A stretch of DNA of 64,000 nucleotides from Rhodonellum psychrophilum GCM71 = DSM 17998 (GCF_000381545.1 NZ_KB906677.1:138638-202637), one strand, 5' to 3'. Numbered from the stretch's first letter, positions 33,589-44,468 are shown. Numbers and translations are program-made. Notes: a model not told the origin generated them from the sequence alone.

Positions 33589-33827
33589 TCTTGAAGTCGT
33601 TATTCGTTTTTGCCTTAACCATTGGAAATGGCTTATCGCAAGAAGCATTCAAGAATGAATTCACCAATATTTGGGTGTAGTAGGAACTATACCCAGCGGC
33701 GGATTAAAAGAAATTGGTTTTGGGAATTGTCCGACAGGCCTAGGTCAACTTTCTTTTTTAGAACAACTTTTATGTTCTGGACCAAAAATTGTAACGCACC
33801 CGATAAGGAATCAAAAATAATAATAAA
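33589..33827 (+). pseudogene. Possible remnant of a secreted-protein gene
   Basis: The plus strand reads SLFVFALTIGNGLSQEAFKN, a signal-peptide-like run with a cleavage-type GLSQ, after an in-frame Leu codon and without an ATG, and stops at a TAG near 33678. After a frame change the reading continues GTIPSGGLKEIGFGNCPTGL, then QLSFLEQLLCSGPKIVTHPI, to a stop at 33820. This could be a frameshifted relic, or chance. The whole 33326-33960 gap holds no intact gene that I can support. Confidence 0.2.
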
Positions 33828-33960
33828 CCATCCCGTAGCAATCATTGGTAAATTGAGTGAAATTAGCAAGATTTCCTCCAAATTGGGAAGTCCCTTTTTC
33901 AAAAACCTACGACACGCAAACCTTTTGCAAGAAACTGAAAACCTTATTTATGAAAATCAT

Positions 33961-35409
33961 ATGAAAACGCATACCCTCAAAATTTCATTTGCCATGCTTT
34001 TGGGCTTGGTCCTCATCTCTGGATGTGCGCGTAATCCTGTCACGGGCAAGCGGCAAATCGTCTTGATGTCCGAAGCACAGGAAATCAGTATGGGGCAGCA
34101 ATCCGATCCTGAAATCGTTGCTTTCTTTGGTGTCTACAATGACCCCGAATTGCAAAAATTCATCACCGAAAAAGGCTTGGAAATGGCGGCAGTTTCACAC
34201 CGTCCCAATCTGGCCTATGAGTTTAAAATCGTGGATTCTCCGGTAATCAATGCCTTTGCGGTCCCAGGAGGATTTGTTTATTTTACCCGGGGCATCATGG
34301 CCCATTTCAACAATGAGGCTGAATTTGCAGGGGTATTGGGACATGAAATTGGTCATATTACCGCACGTCATTCCGTCATTCAACAAAGAAATGCCCTATT
34401 GGGACAAATTGGAATGATTGCAGGAATTATTCTGGTGCCCCAATTGGGTGAATTCATCGAGCCGATGTCACAAGGAATGCAACTCGCCTTACTGAGTTTT
34501 GGAAGAGATGCTGAGCGACAATCGGATAAGCTTGGCGTAGAATATTCCTCGCGTATCGGATATGATGCGACCGAAATGGCTGGCTTTTTTGAGACCCTTG
34601 AGCGGAAACAAGCTGAAGGTGGTGGAAGCGAAATTCCTGAGTTTTTGTCGACACACCCCTCTCCGGTGGAGCGTAACGCAACAGTTGCCAAACTGGCCGA
34701 GGATTGGAAGAAAAAACTGGATTTGGAAGATCCAAAAATCAATCGTGAAAGCTACTTAAGAAGAATTGAAGGCTTGGTCTTTGGAGAAGACCCAAAGCAG
34801 GGTTTTGTGGAAGCAAACGTTTTTTATCATCCTGTCTTGAAATTCCAATTCCCGATCCCAACAGGCTGGAATCACCAAAACACACCCCAACAAGTACAGA
34901 TGGCACCAAAAAGCGGTGATGCCATCATGATGCTAAGCCTCGCGGCAGGAAAATCACTGGATGAAGCAGCAAGACAAATATTGGAACAATACAAACTGGA
35001 AGTGGTGGAATCGAAAAAAGAAACCGTCAATGGACTTTCCGCAATCACAATGATTGCGGATCAAAAACAAGAGGATGGCAACACCATAAGAGTGCTTTCC
35101 TATTTGATCCAGTTTGAAAATTACATCTACAACATCATGGGCGTATCCGAACTTGGGAAATTCTCAAATTACCAGCAGGCCTTTACCGGCACGATGCGTA
35201 ACTTCAAAGAACTGAAGGATTCGGAAAAATTAAACAGAAAACCAGATGTGGTGAGAATCAAAACAGTAGTCAATCCAATGACTTTGGAAGCGGCTTTGCT
35301 CAGCTTCAGAATGCCAAAAGAAAAGTTAAACGAGCTGGCTATTCTGAATGGAATGGATCTGAATGACAGATTGACAAAAGGAACTTTGATCAAGGTAATT
35401 GATAAATAA
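33961..35409 (+). CDS. M48-family metalloprotease lipoprotein (BepA-like)
   Basis: 482 residues from the ATG at 33961; the frame is open 340 bp further upstream, but that part has no export signal or family resemblance. Lipobox LISGC places the protein on the periplasmic side. The zinc site is HEIGH in GVLGHEIGHITARHSVI, with the third ligand Glu in RDAERQSDKLGVEY. A C-terminal part (about 270-482) ending in a LysM-like segment (PKEKLNELAILNGMDLNDRL) may bind peptidoglycan. Relatives such as BepA degrade misassembled outer-membrane proteins. It is followed by a strong terminator. Confidence 0.88.
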   Translation: MKTHTLKISFAMLLGLVLISGCARNPVTGKRQIVLMSEAQEISMGQQSDPEIVAFFGVYNDPELQKFITEKGLEMAAVSHRPNLAYEFKIVDSPVINAFAVPGGFVYFTRGIMAHFNNEAEFAGVLGHEIGHITARHSVIQQRNALLGQIGMIAGIILVPQLGEFIEPMSQGMQLALLSFGRDAERQSDKLGVEYSSRIGYDATEMAGFFETLERKQAEGGGSEIPEFLSTHPSPVERNATVAKLAEDWKKKLDLEDPKINRESYLRRIEGLVFGEDPKQGFVEANVFYHPVLKFQFPIPTGWNHQNTPQQVQMAPKSGDAIMMLSLAAGKSLDEAARQILEQYKLEVVESKKETVNGLSAITMIADQKQEDGNTIRVLSYLIQFENYIYNIMGVSELGKFSNYQQAFTGTMRNFKELKDSEKLNRKPDVVRIKTVVNPMTLEAALLSFRMPKEKLNELAILNGMDLNDRLTKGTLIKVIDK

Positions 35410-35442
35410 GATTGTATAAAGAATCATCAGAAATAAAATCAG

Positions 35443-35480
35443 CCTCCTTCTAATCTTATTAGAAGGAGGTATTTTTTTTT
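35443..35480 (+). terminator. Terminator of the M48 protease gene
   Basis: CCTCCTTCTAA pairs with TTAGAAGGAGG across a 5-nt loop, followed by TA and nine T residues. Confidence 0.88.
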
Positions 35481-35717
35481 AAATGAATCTTTATTTTACG
35501 CCAAATGCGTGGTCTATCAACCAAATCACTCTTCATTTTCACTGACAGGAAATTCGATCGATAAAATTCAAAGGAAAGAAAACCATCAAATTTCAGCCCT
35601 CAATACTTCAATAATAAGAGCTAAACTTCAAGAATCTTTGGAACTTGAAAACTAGACCTTTGCCATGGAAAACAAAATTTTAATCCAAATCACCGATCTC
35701 AAACCAATAATTTTACC

Positions 35718-35725
35718 TAATTTTG
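35718..35725 (+). promoter_or_regulatory. -7 box of pyrG
   Basis: TAATTTTG fits TAnnTTTG, 42 bp before the pyrG start. The 35482-35767 stretch shows nothing else that I can support. Confidence 0.4.
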
Positions 35726-35743
35726 TATCCCATAAGAATTTAA

Positions 35744-37387
<1,644 letters not shown>

Positions 37388-37499
37388 ACCGTTTTTGCCA
37401 ATCCAATTGGAAAGTAACAAAGTGAATTGCCGAATATTAATTTCTTCAGTATTCACGGAATCGCCTTCTGATTGAAATTGTCAGTATTAATTTAATATT

Positions 37500-39299
37500 A
37501 TGGATAGAAACCAAGCGACAGGACTGATTCTCTTCGCAGCAGTACTTCTGGTGTATTCTTTTTTCTTTGCCAGCTCGCCTGAGCCACAACTTCAGGATAC
37601 GACCGATCAAACCACCCAATCCAGTCCAATTGGACAAACCAGTACGGATGTGGTTTTGGAAATTCAAGAACCTGACAGTCTCATGGACATTCGGGCCCAA
37701 AATCAATTCGGTGTTTTCGCAGGATTGACAAGGGGAAATGAGGAAGAGGTAATCCTTGAAAATGACAAGATGATTGTTACTTTTTCATCAAAGGGAGCAG
37801 AGATCAAAAAAGTAATCTTGAAAGATTACTTGACCTGGGACAAAAAGCCTTTGGTTATTTTGGACGAAAACAGCTCCGAAATCAATTATCAGATTCAAAC
37901 TGGAAAGGGTCTTTTGAGCCTGAATGATTTCTATTTTGTCCCCAAAACAAGCAGCCAAGATTCAGCAGGTGTAAAAACAACCAAGCTGGAATTCGTGGCC
38001 CAAGCTGGGTCTGGGAAGATTTCCAGAACCTATTCCATCAAGGATGGTACTTATTTGGTGGACAAAGCCTTGGATTTTTCAGGCCTTTCCGGACAGATAG
38101 TCGATTCCAAAGTGAATATACTTTGGGAAGACCGACTGGTCAAACAAGAAGAGGATATCGAAGAATCGAGAAGAAAAACCAATATAAATTTCTATACCGT
38201 CGCTGGCGATTATGATTATCTCAGTCTGACAAGTGATTCGGCTGAGGACAGGGTAACAGACCCCGTCAAATGGGTCAGCTTTAGCCAGCGGTTTTTCACC
38301 TCAAGTATCATTGCCGATAGTCAATTCAACGAAGCAGACTTGAACCAGGTAACGCCAAAAGACACCTTGTCTGTCAAAAATGTGAAAGCCGCATTGGTTC
38401 TTCCATTGGAAAACGGTCAGGCCAATGTTACTTATTTCTTCGGTCCCAACAATTACAAACTCCTGAAAACGATCACTCCCGGTTTTGAGAAAAACGTGGA
38501 CATGGGTTATTTCTTTGTAAGCTGGGTCAACAAATACATTATCGTGAATCTTTTCCAATTTTTGGAGCAATATTTCACCAATTACGGTATCATCATCATT
38601 TTGATCGTTCTGATCATCAAGATTTTCCTTTTCCCATTGACCTACAAATCCTACGTGGGCATGGCGAAAATGAGGGTGATCAAACCTGAAATCGATGAGT
38701 TGAAGGAGAAATACAAGGATGATCCCACCAAGCAACAACAAGAGCAAATGAAACTCTTTGGTCAATTGGGGGTAAGTCCGATCAGTGGCTGTTTGCCAAT
38801 GGTTCTGCAAATGCCTTTCCTGTTTGCGATGTTCTTTTTCTTCCCCAATTCCATTGAATTGAGACAGGAGTCCTTCCTTTGGGCACATGATCTTTCGACC
38901 TATGACTCCATCATCAGATTGCCTTTCACCATCCCATTCTATGGATCGCATGTGAGTTTATTTACCTTGTTGATGACAGTTTCGCAGATCGCCTACACCC
39001 GATTCAACAATCAGCTGACTGCGGCCACTGGACCGATGAAAAACCTTGGCTACATTATGCCGATCGGCTTTATGTTTGTGCTGAACTCTTTCCCGGCAGC
39101 ACTAAGTTTCTACTATTTTGTCTCCAATATGGTCACTTTCGGTCAGCAGGCATTGATAAAATTGTTCGTGGACGATGCCAAAATCAGGGAGAAAGTAGAA
39201 AAAAGCAAAATCAAAAATGTCAACAAAAAGAAATCCACTTTCCAACAAAAATTGGAGGATGCGATGAAGTCGGCAGAAGCAAGCAAAAAGAAAAAATAA
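37500..39299 (+). CDS. yidC: Membrane protein insertase YidC
   Basis: 599 residues. An N-terminal membrane anchor (TGLILFAAVLLVYSFFFA) is followed by the large periplasmic beta domain of Gram-negative YidC (about 60-345). The conserved 60KD_IMP core with five membrane segments (from about FTNYGIIIILIVLIIKIFLF) and a basic C-terminal tail for ribosome contact (KSKIKNVNKKK) complete it. It inserts inner-membrane proteins alone or with SecYEG. It lies one gene upstream of parA-parB, an arrangement common near replication origins. A strong terminator follows. Confidence 0.96.
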   Translation: MDRNQATGLILFAAVLLVYSFFFASSPEPQLQDTTDQTTQSSPIGQTSTDVVLEIQEPDSLMDIRAQNQFGVFAGLTRGNEEEVILENDKMIVTFSSKGAEIKKVILKDYLTWDKKPLVILDENSSEINYQIQTGKGLLSLNDFYFVPKTSSQDSAGVKTTKLEFVAQAGSGKISRTYSIKDGTYLVDKALDFSGLSGQIVDSKVNILWEDRLVKQEEDIEESRRKTNINFYTVAGDYDYLSLTSDSAEDRVTDPVKWVSFSQRFFTSSIIADSQFNEADLNQVTPKDTLSVKNVKAALVLPLENGQANVTYFFGPNNYKLLKTITPGFEKNVDMGYFFVSWVNKYIIVNLFQFLEQYFTNYGIIIILIVLIIKIFLFPLTYKSYVGMAKMRVIKPEIDELKEKYKDDPTKQQQEQMKLFGQLGVSPISGCLPMVLQMPFLFAMFFFFPNSIELRQESFLWAHDLSTYDSIIRLPFTIPFYGSHVSLFTLLMTVSQIAYTRFNNQLTAATGPMKNLGYIMPIGFMFVLNSFPAALSFYYFVSNMVTFGQQALIKLFVDDAKIREKVEKSKIKNVNKKKSTFQQKLEDAMKSAEASKKKK

Positions 39300-39305
39300 A
39301 CAGCC

Positions 39306-39334
39306 AAAGGGACCTCAAAAGGGTCCCTTTTTTT
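39306..39334 (+). terminator. Terminator of yidC
   Basis: AAAGGGACC pairs with GGTCCCTTT across a 7-nt loop, followed by a T-run. Confidence 0.88.
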
Positions 39335-39384
39335 ATAGGCTATAGGCGGATTTCCGAGGCAAAAACCCTGGTGGAACGGTGAGG

Positions 39385-39417
39385 TTTTCAGTCTATCCAC
39401 AACGGACTGTGGAAAAC
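39385..39417. other. Pair of DnaA-box-like sites in a small palindrome
   Basis: CTATCCACA (39393-39401, one mismatch from TTATCCACA) and, inverted, TGTGGAAAA (39408-39416, i.e. TTTTCCACA, matching TTWTNCACA). They are followed by an AT-rich stretch (about 39417-39455). The same bases can form the stems TCCACA/TGTGGA or CAGTC/GACTG. It lies between yidC and the operon containing parA and parB. Two boxes are too few to call an origin. Confidence 0.3.
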
Positions 39418-39420
39418 ATT

Positions 39421-39453
39421 TTGTTTACGCTAAAATTATAAATGATATATTTG
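39421..39453 (+). promoter_or_regulatory. Promoter of the UPF0173-parA-parB operon
   Basis: TTG (39421-39423), 22 nt, TATATTTG (39446-39453), 32 bp before the first ATG. The spacing is at the long end of the usual range. Confidence 0.5.
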
Positions 39454-39485
39454 CCAATAAGCAAAATCAGGAATACCAAAGGACC

Positions 39486-40169
39486 ATGATCAAAATCACT
39501 TATTATGGACATTCTTCTTTTTTGTTGGAGATCGGGGATAAAAGAATAGTTTTCGACCCTTTTTTCCGTTCTAACCCAAAAGCGTCCCATATTGATATCA
39601 ATGAAATCAGGCCGGATTACGTTCTGGTTTCCCATGGACACAATGACCATGTGGAAGACGTGGAATTTCTTGTCAATTCTACAGATGCAGTATTGGTTTC
39701 CAATTTTGAGATCGTGAATTGGTTTGCCGAAAAAGGCGTCAAAAACCACCACTCCATGAACCATGGAGGAAGTAAGGTTTTTGATTTTGGGAAAGTAAAA
39801 TATGTGAATGCTATTCACAGCAGTACACTTCCCGACGGAACTTCGGGTGGAAATCCGGGAGGATTTGTAATAAAATCCGAAAAGGGCTGTTTTTACTTTG
39901 CAGGAGATACTGCCCTGAGTTATGACATGAAATTGATCAAAGAAGAATTCGATTTGGATTTTGCTTTTTTGCCGATTGGAGACAATTACACGATGGGAAT
40001 GGAAGATGCGATAAAAGCAGCTGATTTTGTAGGCACGGACAAAATAATTGGGATGCATTACAACACCTTTCCTGACATTGAAATCGACCTTGAGAATGCA
40101 AAAAAAGTGGCATTACAGGCCGGAAAAGAGTTGATTTTGCTTAATATTGGAGAAACTATTACCCTTTGA
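39486..40169 (+). CDS. Metal-dependent hydrolase of the UPF0173 / UlaG-like family
   Basis: 227 residues with the metallo-beta-lactamase fold: ITYYGHSSFLLEIGDKRIVF, metal motif SHGHNDHVEDV (HxHxDH as HGHNDH, about 52-57), HSSTLPDGTSGGNPGGFVI, YFAGDTALS and IGMHYNTFP. The family includes UPF0173 hydrolases and is related to L-ascorbate-6-phosphate lactonase; the physiological substrate is unknown. It is the first gene of a tight operon (9 bp to parA). Confidence 0.85.
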   Translation: MIKITYYGHSSFLLEIGDKRIVFDPFFRSNPKASHIDINEIRPDYVLVSHGHNDHVEDVEFLVNSTDAVLVSNFEIVNWFAEKGVKNHHSMNHGGSKVFDFGKVKYVNAIHSSTLPDGTSGGNPGGFVIKSEKGCFYFAGDTALSYDMKLIKEEFDLDFAFLPIGDNYTMGMEDAIKAADFVGTDKIIGMHYNTFPDIEIDLENAKKVALQAGKELILLNIGETITL

Positions 40170-40178
40170 TTGGAAATA

Positions 40179-40958
40179 ATGGGAAAAATAATTGCAATAG
40201 CCAACCAAAAAGGAGGCGTAGGAAAAACGACAACAGCAATGAACCTAGCAGCCAGTTTGGCTGTATTGGAATACAAAACGCTGGTGATCGATGCCGACCC
40301 TCAGGCCAATACCACCTCCGGTCTTGGACACGACCCAAAGGAAATAGAAGTCAGCATATATGAATGCATGGTGGATGGAATTGATATTTCCACCATCATC
40401 CGCAAAACCTCCATGGATCACCTAGACCTTGTTCCTTCCCATATTGATTTGGTGGGTGCAGAAGTCGAGATGATCAATTTGGACAACAGGGAGGAGAAGA
40501 TGAAAGCGGTCATCTCAAAAATAAAAGACCTTTATGATTTCATCATCATTGATTGCTCACCCTCATTGGGATTGATCACGATCAATGCCTTGACGGCTGC
40601 CAACTCGGTGATTATACCAGTTCAATGTGAATATTTTGCCTTGGAAGGATTGGGGAAATTACTCAATACCATCAAAATCATTCAGACGCGTCTCAATCCA
40701 GACTTGGAAATTGAAGGGATTTTATTGACCATGTACGATGTCCGACTGAGACTTTCCAACCAAGTAGTGGAAGAAGTCCGGATGCATTTCAAGAATTTGG
40801 TATTCAACACGATCATTCCCCGGAACGTCAGGTTGAGCGAAGCGCCAAGTTTTGGACTTCCAGCCATCGCCTTTGATGCAGATGGAAAAGGGGCTATTGC
40901 CTATCTCAATCTTGCCGGCGAAATCGCAGCCAAGAACAGTATAGAAAAAGTTAAATAA
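40179..40958 (+). CDS. parA: Chromosome-partitioning ATPase ParA (Soj)
   Basis: 259 residues. The deviant Walker A motif is [20 protein letters not shown] (about 8-27), and [15 protein letters not shown] and [15 protein letters not shown] follow. I start at the ATG giving [13 protein letters not shown] rather than the in-frame TTG 9 bp upstream. Its length and lack of an N-terminal helix-turn-helix mark it as the chromosomal type. It lies 10 bp from parB. Confidence 0.95.
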   Translation: MGKIIAIANQKGGVGKTTTAMNLAASLAVLEYKTLVIDADPQANTTSGLGHDPKEIEVSIYECMVDGIDISTIIRKTSMDHLDLVPSHIDLVGAEVEMINLDNREEKMKAVISKIKDLYDFIIIDCSPSLGLITINALTAANSVIIPVQCEYFALEGLGKLLNTIKIIQTRLNPDLEIEGILLTMYDVRLRLSNQVVEEVRMHFKNLVFNTIIPRNVRLSEAPSFGLPAIAFDADGKGAIAYLNLAGEIAAKNSIEKVK

Positions 40959-40968
40959 ATCGATTCGT

Positions 40969-41886
40969 ATGGCTGACAAAAAACCGATGCAAAGAAAGAG
41001 CGCGCTTGGAAGAGGCTTGGGAGCTTTGTTGGAGGATTCTCCGTTAAAAAACAAACCGCAGGAGCTTTTGCCCAGCAATCCCATGGCAGGGGTTTTTGAG
41101 ATTGACTTGTCAAATATTCAAGTCAATCCCTATCAGCCTAGGATGTATTTTGACAAAGATTCCCTTCAGGAACTTGCAGACTCCATAAAAATACAAGGCA
41201 TTATCCAACCCATTACCGTCAGAAGACTGAGTGAAGGTGAATATCAGTTGATCTCGGGAGAGCGCCGTTTTCAAGCCTGTAAAATGGCGGGATTGGAAAA
41301 AATTCCAGCTTATGTCAGACTTGCCAACGATCAGCAAATGCTGGAAATGGCCCTTATCGAAAATATTCAACGTGAAAACCTGAATGCACTCGAAATTGCC
41401 CATTCCTACCAGCGCTTGTTGGCTGAATGCAACCTGAAACAGGAAGAATTGGGAGAACGTGTTGGGAAAAACAGGACGACTGTCAACAACTACCTTCGCT
41501 TGCTGAAACTCCCTCCGGATATCCAGGCGGGAATACGGGACCAGAAAATAACAATGGGCCACGCGAGAGCCTTGATCAATATCGAAGATATTGACAAACA
41601 GCTGGAACTATACAAACGGACGATTGAAGAGGAATTGAGTGTGAGAAAAGTGGAAGCACTTGTCAAAAACCTCAATGAAGGACAGAACGAAAAGCCGAAA
41701 GAGAAGGAACCCGCTATAGACCCTGTAAGGAAATATGAAATCGGGAAAATCCAACACCGTTTGGCCAGTCATTTCGGATCTAAGGTCCAATTGAAATCCG
41801 ATGCCAAAAACAAAGGTGAAATCAAAATCCCATTTCGGTCCACCGAAGATCTAAATAGAATTTTGGAAATTCTTGAAATTATCTAA
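40969..41886 (+). CDS. parB: Chromosome-partitioning protein ParB (Spo0J)
   Basis: 305 residues. After the basic N-terminus (RKSALGRGLGALL, the ParA-stimulating peptide) comes the CTP-binding ParB/Srx domain (INVNPYQPR-type NPYQPRMYFD, GERRFQACKMAGL, ENIQRENLNALE). Next are the helix-turn-helix (QEELGERVGKNRTTVNNYLR) and a C-terminal dimer domain. It binds parS sites near the origin and loads condensin. I find no canonical parS in this window. Confidence 0.95.
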   Translation: MADKKPMQRKSALGRGLGALLEDSPLKNKPQELLPSNPMAGVFEIDLSNIQVNPYQPRMYFDKDSLQELADSIKIQGIIQPITVRRLSEGEYQLISGERRFQACKMAGLEKIPAYVRLANDQQMLEMALIENIQRENLNALEIAHSYQRLLAECNLKQEELGERVGKNRTTVNNYLRLLKLPPDIQAGIRDQKITMGHARALINIEDIDKQLELYKRTIEEELSVRKVEALVKNLNEGQNEKPKEKEPAIDPVRKYEIGKIQHRLASHFGSKVQLKSDAKNKGEIKIPFRSTEDLNRILEILEII

Positions 41887-41889
41887 GAA

Positions 41890-42492
41890 GTGAAATCCTT
41901 CAATTCCACCCCATTCCCATTTGACAATCCCAAATCAAAGATGAGCCCTCTCCTCCTTGCTTTCCTGTTGTTTATGGGAATTTTTTTTTGCCACAGTTCC
42001 TTTGCACAGGAAGCCGCTGAAGAAGACCCCATAATATTGCGGGATAGGAGTATCAAAGACCCAAAAACAGCCACTATCCTTTCGGCAGTATTACCGGGAG
42101 CGGGGCAGGTTTATAATGAAAAGGTATGGAAAGTCCCCATCATTTATGGAGGGATCATCACCAATGCTTATTTTGCGGAGTTCAACAACAGGCGATACAA
42201 AGTGTTCAGAAAGGCTTTGTTTGCCTTGGACCGGCAGGAACCAAACCCTGCATTCCCAAATCTAAACAGGGATGCATTGGTGAGAAATGTCAACTATTGG
42301 CGGAAAAACAGGGACCTGGTCTTTGTTTTCTTTGGCATTATTTACGCACTCAATATCATTGATGCCCAAGTAGATGCCCATTTATCCGGATTTGACATCA
42401 GTGATGACCTGACATTGAAACTGGAACCTTCTTTTGAATCCCATTCGGCTGGGGGAAATACATTTGGAATGTCATTAAAATTAAAATTTTAG
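41890..42492 (+). CDS. DUF5683 exported/membrane protein
   Basis: 200 residues if started at the GTG 3 bp after parB; an ATG at 41941 is the alternative but leaves no positive charge before the hydrophobic stretch LLLAFLLFMGIFF. After the SFAQ cleavage-type site comes the DUF5683 core (DPKTATILSAVLPGAGQVYN, KVWKVPIIYGGIITNAYFAE, LVFVFFGIIYALNIIDAQVD) with two probable membrane segments, and a C-terminal beta strand SLKLKF. The function is unknown; the family is a frequent neighbour of parB and dapB in Bacteroidota. Confidence 0.8.
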   Translation: MKSFNSTPFPFDNPKSKMSPLLLAFLLFMGIFFCHSSFAQEAAEEDPIILRDRSIKDPKTATILSAVLPGAGQVYNEKVWKVPIIYGGIITNAYFAEFNNRRYKVFRKALFALDRQEPNPAFPNLNRDALVRNVNYWRKNRDLVFVFFGIIYALNIIDAQVDAHLSGFDISDDLTLKLEPSFESHSAGGNTFGMSLKLKF

Positions 42493-42495
42493 AAT

Positions 42496-43227
42496 ATGAA
42501 AATATTGTTGTTGGGGTATGGGAAAATGGGCAAGATCATAGAAGAAATTGCAGTGTCCCGTGGTCACCAAATTATAGGAAAAATTAACATCGACAACCGG
42601 GCAGAACTGGAACAGATCCAAGCGCAAAACGTAGATGTAATCATTGAATTCAGTCAACCGGAAGCCGCCATTTCCAATATTCGCTGGGGCTTGGAACGGG
42701 GAATCCCTGTTGTTTCGGGCACAACAGGTTGGATGGAAAAGAAACCGGAAATTGAAAAGTTGACAGCTGACAAGGAAGGGACATTTTTTTATGCCTCCAA
42801 CTTCAGTATTGGTGTCAATGTGTTTTTCAAGGTCAATCAATACTTGGCGCAGTTAATGGATGAACAGTCGGACTACAAAGTAAGCATTGAGGAAATCCAC
42901 CATACTGAGAAAAAAGATGCCCCAAGTGGCACTGCGATCACACTTGCAGAGGATATCGTCAAGAACATCGACAGACTGAGCCAATGGGAATTGACTGAGG
43001 AAAAACCAATGCCGAAGGATGCCTTGCCGATCACTTCCAAAAGGATTGATCCAGCTCCTGGAACCCACATCATCCGCTATCAATCTGAAATCGATGATAT
43101 CGAAATCACCCATACCGCCCATAGCCGAAAAGGATTTGCCCTTGGGGCAGTTTTGGTGGCAGAATGGATTAAAGACAAAAAAGGATTACTTACAATGGAT
43201 GATTTCCTATCTTTCCGAAATTTTTGA
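42496..43227 (+). CDS. dapB: 4-hydroxy-tetrahydrodipicolinate reductase
   Basis: Reduces 4-hydroxy-tetrahydrodipicolinate in lysine and diaminopimelate synthesis. 243 residues with the nucleotide-binding GYGKMGKIIEE, the substrate site EIHHTEKKDAPSGTA (catalytic His and Lys) and HTAHSRKGFALGA. It sits 3 bp after the DUF5683 gene and 5 bp before the lepB ATG, inside the parAB operon. Confidence 0.95.
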   Translation: MKILLLGYGKMGKIIEEIAVSRGHQIIGKINIDNRAELEQIQAQNVDVIIEFSQPEAAISNIRWGLERGIPVVSGTTGWMEKKPEIEKLTADKEGTFFYASNFSIGVNVFFKVNQYLAQLMDEQSDYKVSIEEIHHTEKKDAPSGTAITLAEDIVKNIDRLSQWELTEEKPMPKDALPITSKRIDPAPGTHIIRYQSEIDDIEITHTAHSRKGFALGAVLVAEWIKDKKGLLTMDDFLSFRNF

Positions 43228-43232
43228 AGAAA

Positions 43233-44309
43233 ATGACAAAAGAAAAAAAGAAAAAATCGGCTTCCCGTGAATGGGTAGATGCCTTGATTTTTGCAGTAGT
43301 CGCTGCCAGTTTGATCAGATGGCTCTTGCTTGAGCCTTTTACCATTCCCACGGCTTCCATGGAAAAATCCCTTTTGGTAGGGGATTTCCTTTTTGTAAGT
43401 AAAATGCATTATGGGACACGTGTCCCAAGGACCATTCTCCAAGTCCCACTGACCCATCAGAAAATTTGGGGAACAGATTTGAAATCCTATTCTGAATTGA
43501 TCAAATTGCCCTACTACAGACTTCCTGGATTTACCTCGGTAAAAAGAGACGATGTGGTGGTTTTCAACTGGCCTGCGGAATTTGAATTCCCCGTAGACCT
43601 GAAGACCAATTATATCAAGAGAGCGGTGGCCATTCCTGGAGACATCATCGAAATCAGAAAATCACAGTTGTACATCAACGGTGAAATTGGAGCCAATCCA
43701 GAGGAAATGCAGTTTTCTTACGACGTACTTTCCAATAGGACATTGACCATTGATTTTTTTAAGGAGTATGGCATCAATCAGGACAGCTTTTATCCCTTTG
43801 CCAATAATTCGGGTTACATGGTCTTTGCCACTGAGGAAATGGTATCCAGGTTGAAAAGCTCACCCGCCGTATCTTCCATCACAAAAAGGTTGGATTTGGA
43901 AGATTATGGAGACCCGAGGGTTTTTCCTGATGGCGCATATTTTGGATGGAACAAGGACTTCTATGGTCCTTTGGAAATTCCTGCCAAAGGATGGACAATC
44001 GAATTGACGAAAGACAATATTGCCAAATATGCATTTACCATCGAAAAATACGAGGGGCATGAATCCGTCACCATACAGGACAATGAAATCCTCATCGATG
44101 GCCAAAAAGTGGATACTTACACGTTCAGACAGGATTATTATTTCATGATGGGTGACAATAGACATGACTCACTCGATTCAAGGTATTGGGGATTTGTCCC
44201 CGAAGACCATATCGTAGGCAAAGCGTGGTTCCTCTGGTTGTCCTTGGACAAACATGAATCTATGTTCAACAAAATCCGATGGAGCAGGTTTTTTAACGCT
44301 ATAAATTAA
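43233..44309 (+). CDS. lepB: Signal peptidase I
   Basis: 358 residues from the ATG at 43233 (a TTG 9 bp upstream overlaps dapB). One N-terminal membrane segment (ALIFAVVAASLIRWLLL) is followed by the catalytic serine in PTASMEKSLLVGDFLFV and the lysine in NYIKRAVAIPGDIIEIR. The last box is MMGDNRHDSLDSRYWGFVP. The large insertion between boxes D and E (about residues 165-300) is typical of the long Bacteroidota form. It removes signal peptides from exported proteins. It is the last gene of the operon and a terminator follows. Confidence 0.95.
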   Translation: MTKEKKKKSASREWVDALIFAVVAASLIRWLLLEPFTIPTASMEKSLLVGDFLFVSKMHYGTRVPRTILQVPLTHQKIWGTDLKSYSELIKLPYYRLPGFTSVKRDDVVVFNWPAEFEFPVDLKTNYIKRAVAIPGDIIEIRKSQLYINGEIGANPEEMQFSYDVLSNRTLTIDFFKEYGINQDSFYPFANNSGYMVFATEEMVSRLKSSPAVSSITKRLDLEDYGDPRVFPDGAYFGWNKDFYGPLEIPAKGWTIELTKDNIAKYAFTIEKYEGHESVTIQDNEILIDGQKVDTYTFRQDYYFMMGDNRHDSLDSRYWGFVPEDHIVGKAWFLWLSLDKHESMFNKIRWSRFFNAIN

Positions 44310-44330
44310 CGTCTATTGAAATCTTTGTCA

Positions 44331-44369
44331 AAAAAAACACCCTTGGTTACTTCCATAGGTGTTTTTTTT
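44331..44369 (+). terminator. Terminator of the parAB-dapB-lepB operon
   Basis: AAAAACACC pairs with GGTGTTTTT across a 14-nt loop, followed by more T residues. Confidence 0.75.
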
Positions 44370-44468
44370 GTAATTCTTTGTCTCAAAACCCAAAACCTTC
44401 CGGGTTTAAACCAATCAAATTCTAAATATCCCAAATTCAGGCTGGAGTATAGCGAAAAGAACTCCCCC

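Noticed and set aside
33622-33960. In-frame 113-codon extension ahead of the M48 protease
   Set aside because: It has no family resemblance and would place the lipoprotein signal at residue 114; the ATG at 33961 gives a clean lipobox.
39385-39455. A full replication origin
   Set aside because: Only two DnaA-like boxes, one imperfect, and no dnaA/dnaN; reported as a hint rather than as an origin.
39393-40058. 221-codon open frame on the minus strand opposite the UPF0173 hydrolase
   Set aside because: It lies wholly antisense to a gene with clear family motifs and shows no domain or signal; it reflects the composition of the opposite strand.
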